Assembly: GCA_965218045.1 (NCBI GenBank)
Contig: CBDCJX010000002.1
Span: 1-64,000 of the forward strand
Direction of reading: 5' to 3'
Source: CAVRCA01 sp965218045
GTDB lineage: Bacteria > Pseudomonadota > Alphaproteobacteria > Acetobacterales > Acetobacteraceae
DNA length: 64,000 nt
Every line of letters starts with the position of its first letter. Position 1 is the first letter of the stretch. Made by a program: the position numbers and the translations under genes. Shown here in pieces: positions 1 through 8,523 of this stretch. Below the pieces are notes generated by a model, which saw nothing but the letters and a program-made list of their open reading frames with translations, searched no databases and was not told where the DNA came from.

Positions 1-2
1 TC

Positions 3-191
3 GCCGGCGAGTACGCGGGTAAGCTGACCGTGGCCAAGGTCAACATCGATGAGAATCCGGAGACTCCCAACACCTACGCGGTGCGCGGCATCCCGACCCT
101 GATCCTGTTCAAGGACGGCAAGCCGGCGGCCACCCAGGTCGGCGCCTTGCCGAAAAGCCGCCTGAAAGACTGGATCGCCTCGAACGTCTGA
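3..191 (+). CDS. trxA: thioredoxin, C-terminal part (cut by window start)
   Basis: This is the last 62 residues of a thioredoxin, the small thiol-disulfide oxidoreductase that reduces protein disulfides in the cytoplasm. The visible part includes 'KVNIDENP', the cis-proline segment 'YAVRGIPTLILFKDG' and the closing helix 'KSRLKDWIASNV', all typical of TrxA. The WCGPC active site lies before the window. The stop is TGA at 189-191. Whether it is co-transcribed with the hydrolase 71 bp downstream is unclear. The family call is firm; the exact thioredoxin paralog is not settled. Confidence 0.9.
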   Translation, partial: AGEYAGKLTVAKVNIDENPETPNTYAVRGIPTLILFKDGKPAATQVGALPKSRLKDWIASNV

Positions 192-262
192 GCCTTGAGA
201 CCAACTCTCCAGATGCAGCGCGGCATGTAGCGGCCGGATGCCACCATGAAACGGGGGACGCA

Positions 263-1018
263 ATGCCTCAATTGACCCGGCCGGATGGTGTCATCCACTA
301 CCAGACCTTTGGCGAAGGCTTCCCGGTGCTGCTGTTCGCGCCGGGTGGCTTGCGCTCGCGCATGGAGATGTGGCCTTCGCCCGCTGGGGGCCCGCCTCGA
401 CCGTGGGTCGATTGGACCCAAGCGCTGCCGGCGGCGGGCTTCACCGCAATCGCCATGGACCAGCGCAACGCCGGACAATCACGCACCGACATCAAGCCCG
501 ATCACGGCTGGCATACCTATGCGGCCGATCATCTGGCGCTGATGGATCACCTGGGGTGCGACAAGTTCCACGTGCTCGGCGGCTGCATCGGCGGCAGCTT
601 CTGCTTGAAGGTGGCGCAAATGGCGCCCGAGCGCGTCACGGCTGCGGTGTTGCAGAACCCCATCGGCCGGCACCCCGAGCAGCCGGACTACTTCCCGAAC
701 AGCCACGCCGAGTGGAGCGAGGAGCAGCGTGCCGCGCGCCCGGAACTGGACGAGGCAGCCATCGCCGCGTTCGGTCGCAACATGTGGGATCACGATTTCG
801 TCTTCTGCGTGGATCGCGCATTCGCCCGCGACTGCCCGGTGCCGACATTCCTGCTGCCGGGAACCGACGTGCCGCACCCGGCGGCCATCAGCGCCGAGCT
901 GGCGGAACTGCTGCCGGGGGTGGAGGTGCTGACCGATTGGCGCGGCCCGGAGCATCTCGAACAGCAGGAGAGCCGTGTGGTGGCGTTCCTGCGGCGCCAC
1001 ACGCCCAAGGCCAGTTGA
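263..1018 (+). CDS. alpha/beta hydrolase with Cys nucleophile elbow
   Basis: A 251-residue alpha/beta-hydrolase-fold protein. An oxyanion region 'PVLLFAPGG' lies near residue 20. The nucleophile elbow reads 'VLGGCIGGSF', which puts Cys108 where most family members have Ser, as in dienelactone hydrolase. A candidate acid is in 'LPGTDVPHP' and the candidate catalytic His is in 'GPEHLEQQES' near the C-terminus. The substrate cannot be told from the sequence. Its stop overlaps the proposed TTG start of putA (TTGA at 1015-1018), so the two are probably translationally coupled. The fold is clear; hydrolase activity is inferred. Confidence 0.85.
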   Translation: MPQLTRPDGVIHYQTFGEGFPVLLFAPGGLRSRMEMWPSPAGGPPRPWVDWTQALPAAGFTAIAMDQRNAGQSRTDIKPDHGWHTYAADHLALMDHLGCDKFHVLGGCIGGSFCLKVAQMAPERVTAAVLQNPIGRHPEQPDYFPNSHAEWSEEQRAARPELDEAAIAAFGRNMWDHDFVFCVDRAFARDCPVPTFLLPGTDVPHPAAISAELAELLPGVEVLTDWRGPEHLEQQESRVVAFLRRHTPKAS

Positions 1019-4000
1019 TCGACCCGCGCTCGGAGCCATTCGCGACCTTCGCGGCCGGGGTGCGGCAACAGACCGCGCTGCGGGCCAGGATCACCGCCGC
1101 GTATCGGCGGGCCGAGCCGGAGTGCCTGCCGCCGCTGCTCGACCTCGCTGCCGTTTCACCGGAATCGGCGCGGCGCATTGCGGGCACTGCCCGCGCACTG
1201 GTCGAGCGGCTGCGCGCCAAGGGGAGCGCCGGGGGCGTCGAGGGGCTGATCCACGAATACGCGCTGTCGAGCCAGGAAGGTGTGGCGCTGATGTGCCTCG
1301 CCGAGGCGCTGCTGCGCATCCCCGATACGCCGACGCGCGACGCGCTGATCCGCGACAAGATTTCCACCGGCGACTGGCGCGCCCATCTCGGCCAGAGCCG
1401 ATCGCTGTTTGTCAACGCCGCCACCTGGGGCCTGCTGGTGACGGGGCGCCTGACGGAAACCAGCAGTGAGCGTGGCCTGTCCGCCGCGTTGACCAAGCTG
1501 ATCGCGCGCGGCGGCGAGCCGATCATCCGCAAGGGCGTCGATCTCACCATGCGGCTGATGGGCGAGCAGTTCGTCAGCGGCCAGACCATCGAGGAGGCGC
1601 TGGCGAATAGCCGCGAGCGGGAGGCGCGCGGGTTTCGCTACTCCTACGACATGCTCGGCGAGGCGGCGGCGACAGCGGCGGATGCCGCGCGCTATCTCGC
1701 CGACTACGAACGCGCGATCCATGCGATCGGGCGCCACGCGGCGGGGCGCGGCCCGCGCGACGGCCCGGGCATCTCGATCAAGCTATCCGCCCTGCACCCT
1801 CGCTACAGCCGGCCCAAGCGCGAGCGGGTGATGCTGGAGCTGCTGCCGCGCCTGAAAGGTTTGGCGCTGCTCGCGAAACGCTATGATATCGGGCTCAACA
1901 TCGACGCCGAGGAGGCGGATCGGCTCGACCTGTCGCTCGATCTGCTGGAAGCGCTGGCGCTCGATGCCGATCTCGCCGGGTGGAGCGGCCTCGGCTTCGT
2001 CATCCAGGCGTATTCGAAACGCTGCCCGTTCGTCGTCGACTGGCTGATCGATCTCGCGCGTCGCGCCGAGCGGCGGCTCATGGTCCGGTTGGTGAAGGGC
2101 GCCTATTGGGATAGCGAGATCAAGCGCGCGCAGGTCGACGGGCTCGCGGACTTCCCGGTGTTCACCCGCAAGTCGCACACCGACGTTTCATACATCGCCT
2201 GCGCGCGAAAACTGCTCGGCGCGCCGGATGCCGTGTTCCCGCAATTCGCGACGCACAACGCGCAGACCTTGGCGACGATCATGAAACTCGCCGGCGCGGA
2301 TTTCCGCCCCGAGCAATACGAGTACCAGTGCCTGCACGGCATGGGCGAACCGCTCTACGAGGAGGTGGTCGGGCCGGACAAGCTGGGCCGGCCGTGCCGC
2401 ATCTACGCGCCGGTCGGCACGCATGAGACCCTGCTCGCCTACCTCGTGCGCCGGCTGCTCGAAAACGGCGCCAACTCCTCCTTCGTCAATCGCGTGGCCG
2501 ACGAGCGCGTCCCGGTCGCGGACCTGGTCGCCGATCCCGTCCCCCTGGTGCGCGCCGCCCACCCCATCGGCGCGCCACACCCGCGTATCGCGCGGCCGCC
2601 CGACCTCTATGCGCCAACACGGGCGAACTCGCTCGGCATCGACTTGTCCGACGAGAGCAGCCTCGCCGCGCTCGCCGAAGCGGTTATCGAGAGCACGCGT
2701 ATCGCGTGGACCGCGTTGCCGACCGGCGGTGGCGGCGGCGCCCCGCGCCCGGTGGTGAACCCGGCCGATCATCGCGACATCGTCGGCGAGGTGCGCGAGG
2801 CGCTGCCTGCCGAGATCGGGGCGGCGCTGGCGACGGCGGCTGCGACGGCACCGATCTGGGCCGCGATCTCCGCCGCGCAACGGTCGGCCTGCTTGCGCCG
2901 CGCGGCCGAAGGGATGCAGGCGCGTATGCCGGTTTTCATCGGGTTGATCGTGCGCGAGGCTGGCAAGTCGTTCGCCAACGCCGTCGCCGAGGTGCGCGAG
3001 GCGGTGGATTTCCTGCGCTACTACGCTAGCGAGGCCGAACGCACCCTGGCGACGGACCGACACGAGCCGCTCGGGCCCGTGCTGTGCATTTCGCCGTGGA
3101 ATTTCCCGCTCGCCATCTTCACGGGTCAGGTCGCGGCGGCGCTGGCGGCGGGCAATGCGGTGCTGGCCAAGCCCGCCGAGGAGACCCCGTTGATCGCCGC
3201 CGAGGCGGTCCGGCTGCTGCACGAAGCGGGCATCCCGCCCGGAGTGCTGCATCTCCTGCCGGGTGACGGCGAGGTCGGGGCGGCGCTGGTGGGCGATCCC
3301 CGCGTCCAGGGCGTGATGTTCACCGGCTCGACCGCCACCGCGCGGCTGATCCGGCGCCAGCTCGCCGGGCGTCTGACCGAGGCCGGGCAGCCGATCCCGC
3401 TGATCGCCGAGACCGGCGGGCAGAACGCCCTGGTGGTCGATTCCTCCGCGCTGCCCGAGCAGGTGGTGGCCGACGTGATCGCTTCCGCCTTCGATTCGGC
3501 GGGACAGCGCTGCTCGGCCTTGCGCATCCTCTGCCTGCAGGAGGACGCCGCCGACCGCGTGCTGACCATGCTGCGCGGCGCGTTGCGTGAGCTAGAGATC
3601 GGCAACCCGGTTCGGCTCCCGGTCGATGTCGGGCCGGTGATCACCGCCGAGGCGCGCGACGCGATCCGCCAGCACGTCGAGACCATGCGGGTGCGCGGCC
3701 ACGTCGTCGAGGCGCTGCCGCTCCTGCCCGAGACCGGGCACGGCACGTTCGTCGCGCCCATGATCATCCAGATCAACCGGATCGCCGATGTGGAGCGCGA
3801 GGTGTTCGGGCCGGTGCTGCATGTGCTGCGTTATCGCCGCGAACAGCTCGATACGTTGATCGAGACAATCAATGCTTCGGGCTACGGCCTCACCTTCGGC
3901 CTGCATACCCGCATCGACGAGACGATCGCGCGGGTGCTCGACCGGATCGCGGCTGGCAACGTCTACGTCAACCGCAACATCATCGGCGCGGTGGTCGGCG

Positions 4001-4659
4001 TGCAGCCGTTTGGCGGTTGCCACCTGTCCGGCACCGGACCGAAAGCAGGCGGCCCGCTCTATCTCGGGCGCCTGCTCGCCACCTCGCCCGAAGTCGGGCT
4101 GCCCCGTCCGGCGGCTACCAGTCCGGCGCGCGCCTATGTCGACTGGCTGCGTTCGCGCGGCCGCGAGGGTGCTGCCGAGCGTTGCGCGGGCTATCTGTCG
4201 CGCTCGGCGCTTGGTGCAACGGTCGAGCTACCCGGCCCGGTGGGTGAACGCAACGTCTACACCTTGCGCCCACGGGGCCGGGTGGCGGCACTCGCTCGCA
4301 GCGAGACCGGCCTGCTGGCGCAGATCGGCGCCATCCTGGCGACCGGGAACGTGGCACTCGTCGAGGCCGGCAATCCGGCGCGCGACGCACTCAAGGGTTT
4401 GCCGCCGCAGATCGCCGCGCGGGTGGTGGTGGTCGATACCCTTGATGATGTCGCCGATCTGCGCGCCGTGCTGTTCGAGGGCGAGGCTGACGCCCTGCGC
4501 GCGCTCGACCGGCGGATCGCCGCGCGGGAGGGGCCGATCGTGCAGATCCAGACCGCGATGGGCGACGAGTACGACCTCGACCGCTTGCTGGAGGAAACCT
4601 CGATCTCCACCAACACGGCGGCCGCCGGGGGCAACGCCAGCCTGATGTCGATCGAATAG
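1015..4659 (+). CDS. putA: bifunctional proline dehydrogenase / L-glutamate gamma-semialdehyde dehydrogenase
   Basis: A 1214-residue PutA that oxidises proline to glutamate in two steps. The FAD-dependent proline dehydrogenase barrel is in the first half ('SYDMLGEAA', 'GISIKLSALHPRY', 'RLVKGAYWDSEIK', 'CLHGMGEPLYE'). The aldehyde dehydrogenase follows, with the Glu motif 'AETGGQN' (Glu799) and catalytic Cys833 in 'SAGQRCSALR'. The conserved tail 'ISTNTAAAGGNASLM' closes it. There is no N-terminal ribbon-helix-helix DNA-binding domain, so it is a non-regulatory type. The reading frame stays open far upstream, but homology begins near residue 1 of this choice. I take TTG 1015 as the start because it overlaps the hydrolase stop and has AAGG just upstream. 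A start a few codons further in cannot be excluded. Confidence 0.95.
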   Translation: MIDPRSEPFATFAAGVRQQTALRARITAAYRRAEPECLPPLLDLAAVSPESARRIAGTARALVERLRAKGSAGGVEGLIHEYALSSQEGVALMCLAEALLRIPDTPTRDALIRDKISTGDWRAHLGQSRSLFVNAATWGLLVTGRLTETSSERGLSAALTKLIARGGEPIIRKGVDLTMRLMGEQFVSGQTIEEALANSREREARGFRYSYDMLGEAAATAADAARYLADYERAIHAIGRHAAGRGPRDGPGISIKLSALHPRYSRPKRERVMLELLPRLKGLALLAKRYDIGLNIDAEEADRLDLSLDLLEALALDADLAGWSGLGFVIQAYSKRCPFVVDWLIDLARRAERRLMVRLVKGAYWDSEIKRAQVDGLADFPVFTRKSHTDVSYIACARKLLGAPDAVFPQFATHNAQTLATIMKLAGADFRPEQYEYQCLHGMGEPLYEEVVGPDKLGRPCRIYAPVGTHETLLAYLVRRLLENGANSSFVNRVADERVPVADLVADPVPLVRAAHPIGAPHPRIARPPDLYAPTRANSLGIDLSDESSLAALAEAVIESTRIAWTALPTGGGGGAPRPVVNPADHRDIVGEVREALPAEIGAALATAAATAPIWAAISAAQRSACLRRAAEGMQARMPVFIGLIVREAGKSFANAVAEVREAVDFLRYYASEAERTLATDRHEPLGPVLCISPWNFPLAIFTGQVAAALAAGNAVLAKPAEETPLIAAEAVRLLHEAGIPPGVLHLLPGDGEVGAALVGDPRVQGVMFTGSTATARLIRRQLAGRLTEAGQPIPLIAETGGQNALVVDSSALPEQVVADVIASAFDSAGQRCSALRILCLQEDAADRVLTMLRGALRELEIGNPVRLPVDVGPVITAEARDAIRQHVETMRVRGHVVEALPLLPETGHGTFVAPMIIQINRIADVEREVFGPVLHVLRYRREQLDTLIETINASGYGLTFGLHTRIDETIARVLDRIAAGNVYVNRNIIGAVVGVQPFGGCHLSGTGPKAGGPLYLGRLLATSPEVGLPRPAATSPARAYVDWLRSRGREGAAERCAGYLSRSALGATVELPGPVGERNVYTLRPRGRVAALARSETGLLAQIGAILATGNVALVEAGNPARDALKGLPPQIAARVVVVDTLDDVADLRAVLFEGEADALRALDRRIAAREGPIVQIQTAMGDEYDLDRLLEETSISTNTAAAGGNASLMSIE

Positions 4660-4668
4660 GGAGGCGAG

Positions 4669-5160
4669 ATGAGCGACGCTGAAACCCATCGTTTTGCCGA
4701 TGACGGAAAATTCCCGAACTCGGCGCTGCCGCTGCTGGTGTATCGTGGCGGGCTGCCCGCCGATCCTGCCGCAATGGAGCAAGCCTTTGCGGCGAATGGC
4801 TGGTCGAATGGCTGGCGCAACGGCATCTTCGACTATCACCACTTCCACAGCATCGCCCACGAGGTGCTCGGCATCGCGCGGGGCGACGTGCGGGTCGCGT
4901 TCGGCGGCCCGTCCGGCCGGGAGGTGACGGTGCGGGCCGGCGACGTGGTGGTGATCCCGGCCGGGGTCGCGCATCGCAACATGGGCCAGAGCGCCGATCT
5001 GCTGGTGGTCGGCGCGTATCCCGGCGGTGCCGACTACGACATCCGCCGGGGCGACCCGGCCGAGCACGCGGCGGCGTTGCGCGCCATCCGCTCGGTGCCC
5101 CTGCCGGACAACGACCCGGTGCTCGGCGCCGACGAGGGGCTACGGCGGCTCTGGCGCTGA
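4669..5160 (+). CDS. cupin-domain protein (YjlB-like)
   Basis: A 163-residue single-domain cupin. The first cupin motif is at 'FDYHHFHSIAHEVLGIARG' and the second at 'VRAGDVVVIPAGVAHRNMG', so the His/Glu metal ligands of a cupin barrel are present. Overall layout resembles Bacillus YjlB-type cupins, whose role is unknown. It starts 9 bp after the putA stop, preceded by GGGAGG, and is probably in the putA operon. Its last 21 bp overlap the convergent molybdenum-hydroxylase gene. No enzymatic activity is assigned. Confidence 0.85.
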   Translation: MSDAETHRFADDGKFPNSALPLLVYRGGLPADPAAMEQAFAANGWSNGWRNGIFDYHHFHSIAHEVLGIARGDVRVAFGGPSGREVTVRAGDVVVIPAGVAHRNMGQSADLLVVGAYPGGADYDIRRGDPAEHAAALRAIRSVPLPDNDPVLGADEGLRRLWR

Positions 5161-7458
5161 CTGCGCGACCTGCATCGCTTGCCACACCCGGAACGGCGTC
5201 GCGGGGCCGTCGAATGCGCGCACCCCGAGCGGGGCGAGGGCGTCGAGCAGCGCGTTGCCGATCGCCGGCAGCAGCGCGACCGCGCCGGCCTCGCCGCAGC
5301 CCTTCACACCGAGCGGGTTGGTGGTGCAGCGCGTCGGGTTGAACCCCAGCTGGAACGCGGGAAGGTCATCGGCGCGCGGCATGGCGTAGTCCATGAACGA
5401 GCCGGCCAGCAGTTGGCCCGATTCCGCATCGTACGCCGCGTGCTCCAGCAGCGCCTGACCAACACCCTGGGCGATCGCCCCGTGTGCCTGCCCTGTCGCA
5501 ACCATCGGGTTGACCAGCACGCCGTAGTCATCGACCGCCGCATGACGTACCAGAGCGACGTGCCCAGTGTCGCGGTCGATCTCGATCTCGACCACGTGCG
5601 CGCCGTTGGGGAAGGTCATCGCCTCGCGAGTCCAGGCGTGATACGTGTCGAGCGGCTCGTCGGTCGCGCGCGCCCGCTCGGCGATTTCGAGCAATGGCAT
5701 CGCCAGGTTGGTGCCGGTCACCACGAAACGGCCGTCCTCGAAAACGATATCGGCTTCGGCGGCTTCCAGCGCATCGGCGGCGATGCGTCGGCCCTTTTCG
5801 ATGATGGTGTCGGAGGCACGCCAGATCGCGGTGCCGCCCATGTAGGTCGCCCGCGAGCTGCCGTGGCCGCCGCCCATCGGAATCAGGTCGGTGTCACCCT
5901 GACGCAGCCGGATCAGCGCGTTCGGCACGCCCAGGCGCTCGGCCAGGATCTGCGGAAACGTTGTCTCGTGGCCCTGGCCGATGGTCTGCGTGCCGGTGAT
6001 GAGCGAGACCGTGCCGTCGGGTTCGAAGCGAATGTCCACGTTCTCGTGCGGCGAGCCGCCGGTGCCCTTGATGTGGTAGGCGAAGCCGAGCCCGCGCAGG
6101 CACCCCCGCGCCTCGCTCGCGGCACGGCGCGCGGCGAAACCCGCCAGGTCGGCCGCGTCGAGCGCGCGGTCGAACGTCTCGGCGAACCGGCCGCTGTCCA
6201 CGTCGAAGCCGAGCGCGTTGGTCATCGGCATCGCCTCGGGCCGCACCATGTTGCGCCGGCGCAGCGCCGCGCGGTCGAAGCCGCATTGCCGCGCCGCCGC
6301 GTCGATCAGCCGCTCCATGATGGTCACCGCCTCGCAGAAACCGGGGCCGCGCGTCACGCCGATCGGGGTCGTGTTGCTGAACACGGCGGCGACGCGCAGG
6401 GCGACCGCCGGGATCGCGTAGACGGTGCCTTGCAGGTGCGCGTACTGGAAGGTCTGCACCGCGGCGGCGCTGCCGGCGATGTAGGCGCCGAGATTGGCCA
6501 CACTCTCGACCCGCAGCGCCAGGAATTTTCCCTTGTCGTCGAGTGCAAGTGCCGCGTCGGCCTGATGGTCGCGCGCCTGGTGGTCGGAGACAAAACCCTC
6601 GCTGCGGGTCGCGATCCACTTGATGGTGCGCCCGGTCCGACGCGCCGCCCACAGCACAAGGGCGTTCTCGGCGTAGGGGAAATTTTTTGCGCCGAATCCG
6701 CCGCCGACATCGGGGGCAACGAACCGCACCGCCGCCGGTGCGACGCCGAGCGCCCGCGCGGTCTGGTCGCGGTTGCTGTGGATGGCCTGGCTGGACAAGT
6801 GCAGCGTGTAGCGGCCGTCCGTTGGGTCGAACCGTCCGACCGCGCCGCGCGGCTCCATCGGATTGGTCACGATGCGATGGTTGTCGACGCGCACGCGGAC
6901 GACGTGCGCGGCGCTGGCAAACGCGACATCGGCCGCCCCCCAGTCGCCGGTCCGCCAGTCCAAGCAAAGATTGCCCGGCACGCCGGCGATCTCGGGGGCG
7001 CCCGGCGCGCGCGCCGCGTCGGCGGTGACGACGGCCGGCAAGGCGGTGCAGTCGAGCGCGATCCGCTCGGCCGCGTCGAGCGCCTGCGCGCGCGTCTCCG
7101 CCACGACCAGCGCCACCAGCTCGCCGACATGCCGCAGCGTGCAGTCAGCCAGCAGCGGTTGCGGGGTGAAGGCGAACGGTTCGCCGGTCTGCGTGTTCGC
7201 TTCCACCATCGGGCGCATCGGCTGCAAGCCATCCGCCGCCACGTCGGCGCTGGTCAGCACGGCGAGCACGCCGGGTGACGCCAGCGCGGCGCTGGTGTCG
7301 ATACCGTCGATACGAGCATGGGCATGGGGCGAGCGCAGGAACACCGCGTGGGCGACGTGCTCGAAGCCGAGGTCGTCGAGATAGGCGCCCTGGCCGATGA
7401 CGAACCGCGCGTCCTCCCGGCGCTTCGGCGCGGCGCCGATCGTGGCGATAAGGGGCAT
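5140..7458 (-). CDS. xanthine dehydrogenase/CoxL family molybdopterin-binding subunit
   Basis: A 772-residue molybdenum hydroxylase large subunit (aldehyde oxidase/xanthine dehydrogenase superfamily). 'RREDARFVIGQGAYLDD' opens it. Mid-protein motifs include 'PDVGGGFGAKNFPYAE', and the catalytic Glu lies in 'VKGCGEAGAVALLP' near the end. The loop that reads AYRCSFR in form I CO dehydrogenase, or AYRGAGR in form II, reads 'VTRGPGFCEA' here, so it is unlikely to be a CO dehydrogenase. The start ATG at 7458 has AGGAGA upstream; an in-frame start 27 bp earlier is less likely. No FAD or [2Fe-2S] subunit gene lies next to it. Substrate unknown. Confidence 0.9.
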   Translation of the reverse strand: MPLIATIGAAPKRREDARFVIGQGAYLDDLGFEHVAHAVFLRSPHAHARIDGIDTSAALASPGVLAVLTSADVAADGLQPMRPMVEANTQTGEPFAFTPQPLLADCTLRHVGELVALVVAETRAQALDAAERIALDCTALPAVVTADAARAPGAPEIAGVPGNLCLDWRTGDWGAADVAFASAAHVVRVRVDNHRIVTNPMEPRGAVGRFDPTDGRYTLHLSSQAIHSNRDQTARALGVAPAAVRFVAPDVGGGFGAKNFPYAENALVLWAARRTGRTIKWIATRSEGFVSDHQARDHQADAALALDDKGKFLALRVESVANLGAYIAGSAAAVQTFQYAHLQGTVYAIPAVALRVAAVFSNTTPIGVTRGPGFCEAVTIMERLIDAAARQCGFDRAALRRRNMVRPEAMPMTNALGFDVDSGRFAETFDRALDAADLAGFAARRAASEARGCLRGLGFAYHIKGTGGSPHENVDIRFEPDGTVSLITGTQTIGQGHETTFPQILAERLGVPNALIRLRQGDTDLIPMGGGHGSSRATYMGGTAIWRASDTIIEKGRRIAADALEAAEADIVFEDGRFVVTGTNLAMPLLEIAERARATDEPLDTYHAWTREAMTFPNGAHVVEIEIDRDTGHVALVRHAAVDDYGVLVNPMVATGQAHGAIAQGVGQALLEHAAYDAESGQLLAGSFMDYAMPRADDLPAFQLGFNPTRCTTNPLGVKGCGEAGAVALLPAIGNALLDALAPLGVRAFDGPATPFRVWQAMQVAQSAPEPP

Positions 7459-7550
7459 CGTCTTCTCCTGTCTCGTCCGCGCCACGCACGCGGTGACGGT
7501 TTGGTAATCGCGTTGGCGTAGATGTACCGCAACGGGCTGTGGAGGTTTCG

Positions 7551-8465
7551 GTGCTGCCCTACGCCAGAATGCAGCCCGGGCCCGGGTTCAGGCTTGGTCC
7601 GGCCAGCCTGTACTATGCCCAGCGTCTCGTCACCCGACCCGGTCTGCGCCGATCCATATCACGCGCCATCGCCGCGGCCATCCGCGCCCGGCATGGCACC
7701 GGCTTCTGGGCTCCGGTCGACACCCACTATGCGCATGTTGCCCCCATGTTGCGACAACAAGGCATCGCCACCCTGCCCAAGCTCGTGAGCGAGGCAGCGG
7801 CGACCGCGATCCTGAACTACTTCCTCGGCAAGGAGGTGGTGGGCAAGGATGGTCGCCCGACTTCGCTGGACCGATTGGCGCCCGGCACCGGGGTGGCAGC
7901 GTATCCGCTCAGCACCGTGCTCGAGAACGCGGACGTGCTGAACCTGATCAACGCCGCTCCGGTATTGCGCATCGCCGCGGACTATCTCGGCTGCAAGCCC
8001 ACGCTCTCCAGCCTGGGTGTGCGCTGGTCGTTTCCCGCCAGCAAGCCGCTGGTCTCGACGCAGCACTTCCACCGCGACCCGGATGACTGGCAGTTCCTGA
8101 AGCTGTTCGTCTACCTGACCGACGTGGATGCCGGCTCCGGCCCGCACGCCTATGTCATGCATACCTCGCGGACCGGTGGAGCAATCCGGGCCCGTCCCTA
8201 TGCCTCGCCCATTGCCGATGGGCGATACACAAGCGACCAGGTCTGCACCATGCTCGGGCCGCGCGGGACCGCCTTCATGGCGGACACCTATGGTATTCAC
8301 GCCGGCCTGGTGCCCACGCACACGCCCCGGCTGATGCTACAGGCGCAGTATTCCTTGCTGCCGGTGTTCGCGTTCCGCTACGAGCCGCTTGTGCTTGCAG
8401 GCGCGGACGGTCTGGACCCATACGTCAACCGCCTGCTGTTCCGCGCCGGCGTGTCGCCACCCTGA
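7551..8465 (+). CDS. phytanoyl-CoA dioxygenase-like (PhyH) 2OG-Fe(II) oxygenase
   Basis: A 304-residue protein with the PhyH layout of non-heme iron, 2-oxoglutarate-dependent oxygenases. The metal-binding HxD is in 'TQHFHRDPDDW', the distal His in 'DTYGIHAGLVP' and the 2-oxoglutarate-binding Arg in 'HTPRLMLQAQY'. The GTG at 7551 follows GGAGG by 5 nt, so I prefer it to the in-frame GTG at 7539, which overlaps that ribosome site. It is divergent from the molybdenum hydroxylase. The substrate is unknown; members hydroxylate lipids, amino acids or secondary metabolites. Confidence 0.8.
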   Translation: MLPYARMQPGPGFRLGPASLYYAQRLVTRPGLRRSISRAIAAAIRARHGTGFWAPVDTHYAHVAPMLRQQGIATLPKLVSEAAATAILNYFLGKEVVGKDGRPTSLDRLAPGTGVAAYPLSTVLENADVLNLINAAPVLRIAADYLGCKPTLSSLGVRWSFPASKPLVSTQHFHRDPDDWQFLKLFVYLTDVDAGSGPHAYVMHTSRTGGAIRARPYASPIADGRYTSDQVCTMLGPRGTAFMADTYGIHAGLVPTHTPRLMLQAQYSLLPVFAFRYEPLVLAGADGLDPYVNRLLFRAGVSPP

Positions 8466-8523
8466 GCGCCTAGCTCTATCTTAAGCGTTGGCAACGACCG
8501 TCGAGTGCGGCATTCCGGCCGCG

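Noticed and set aside
5179..7278. A 699-codon open frame antisense to the molybdenum hydroxylase
   Set aside because: Arg/His/Gly-rich composition with no motif; it is the complement of a well-supported gene.
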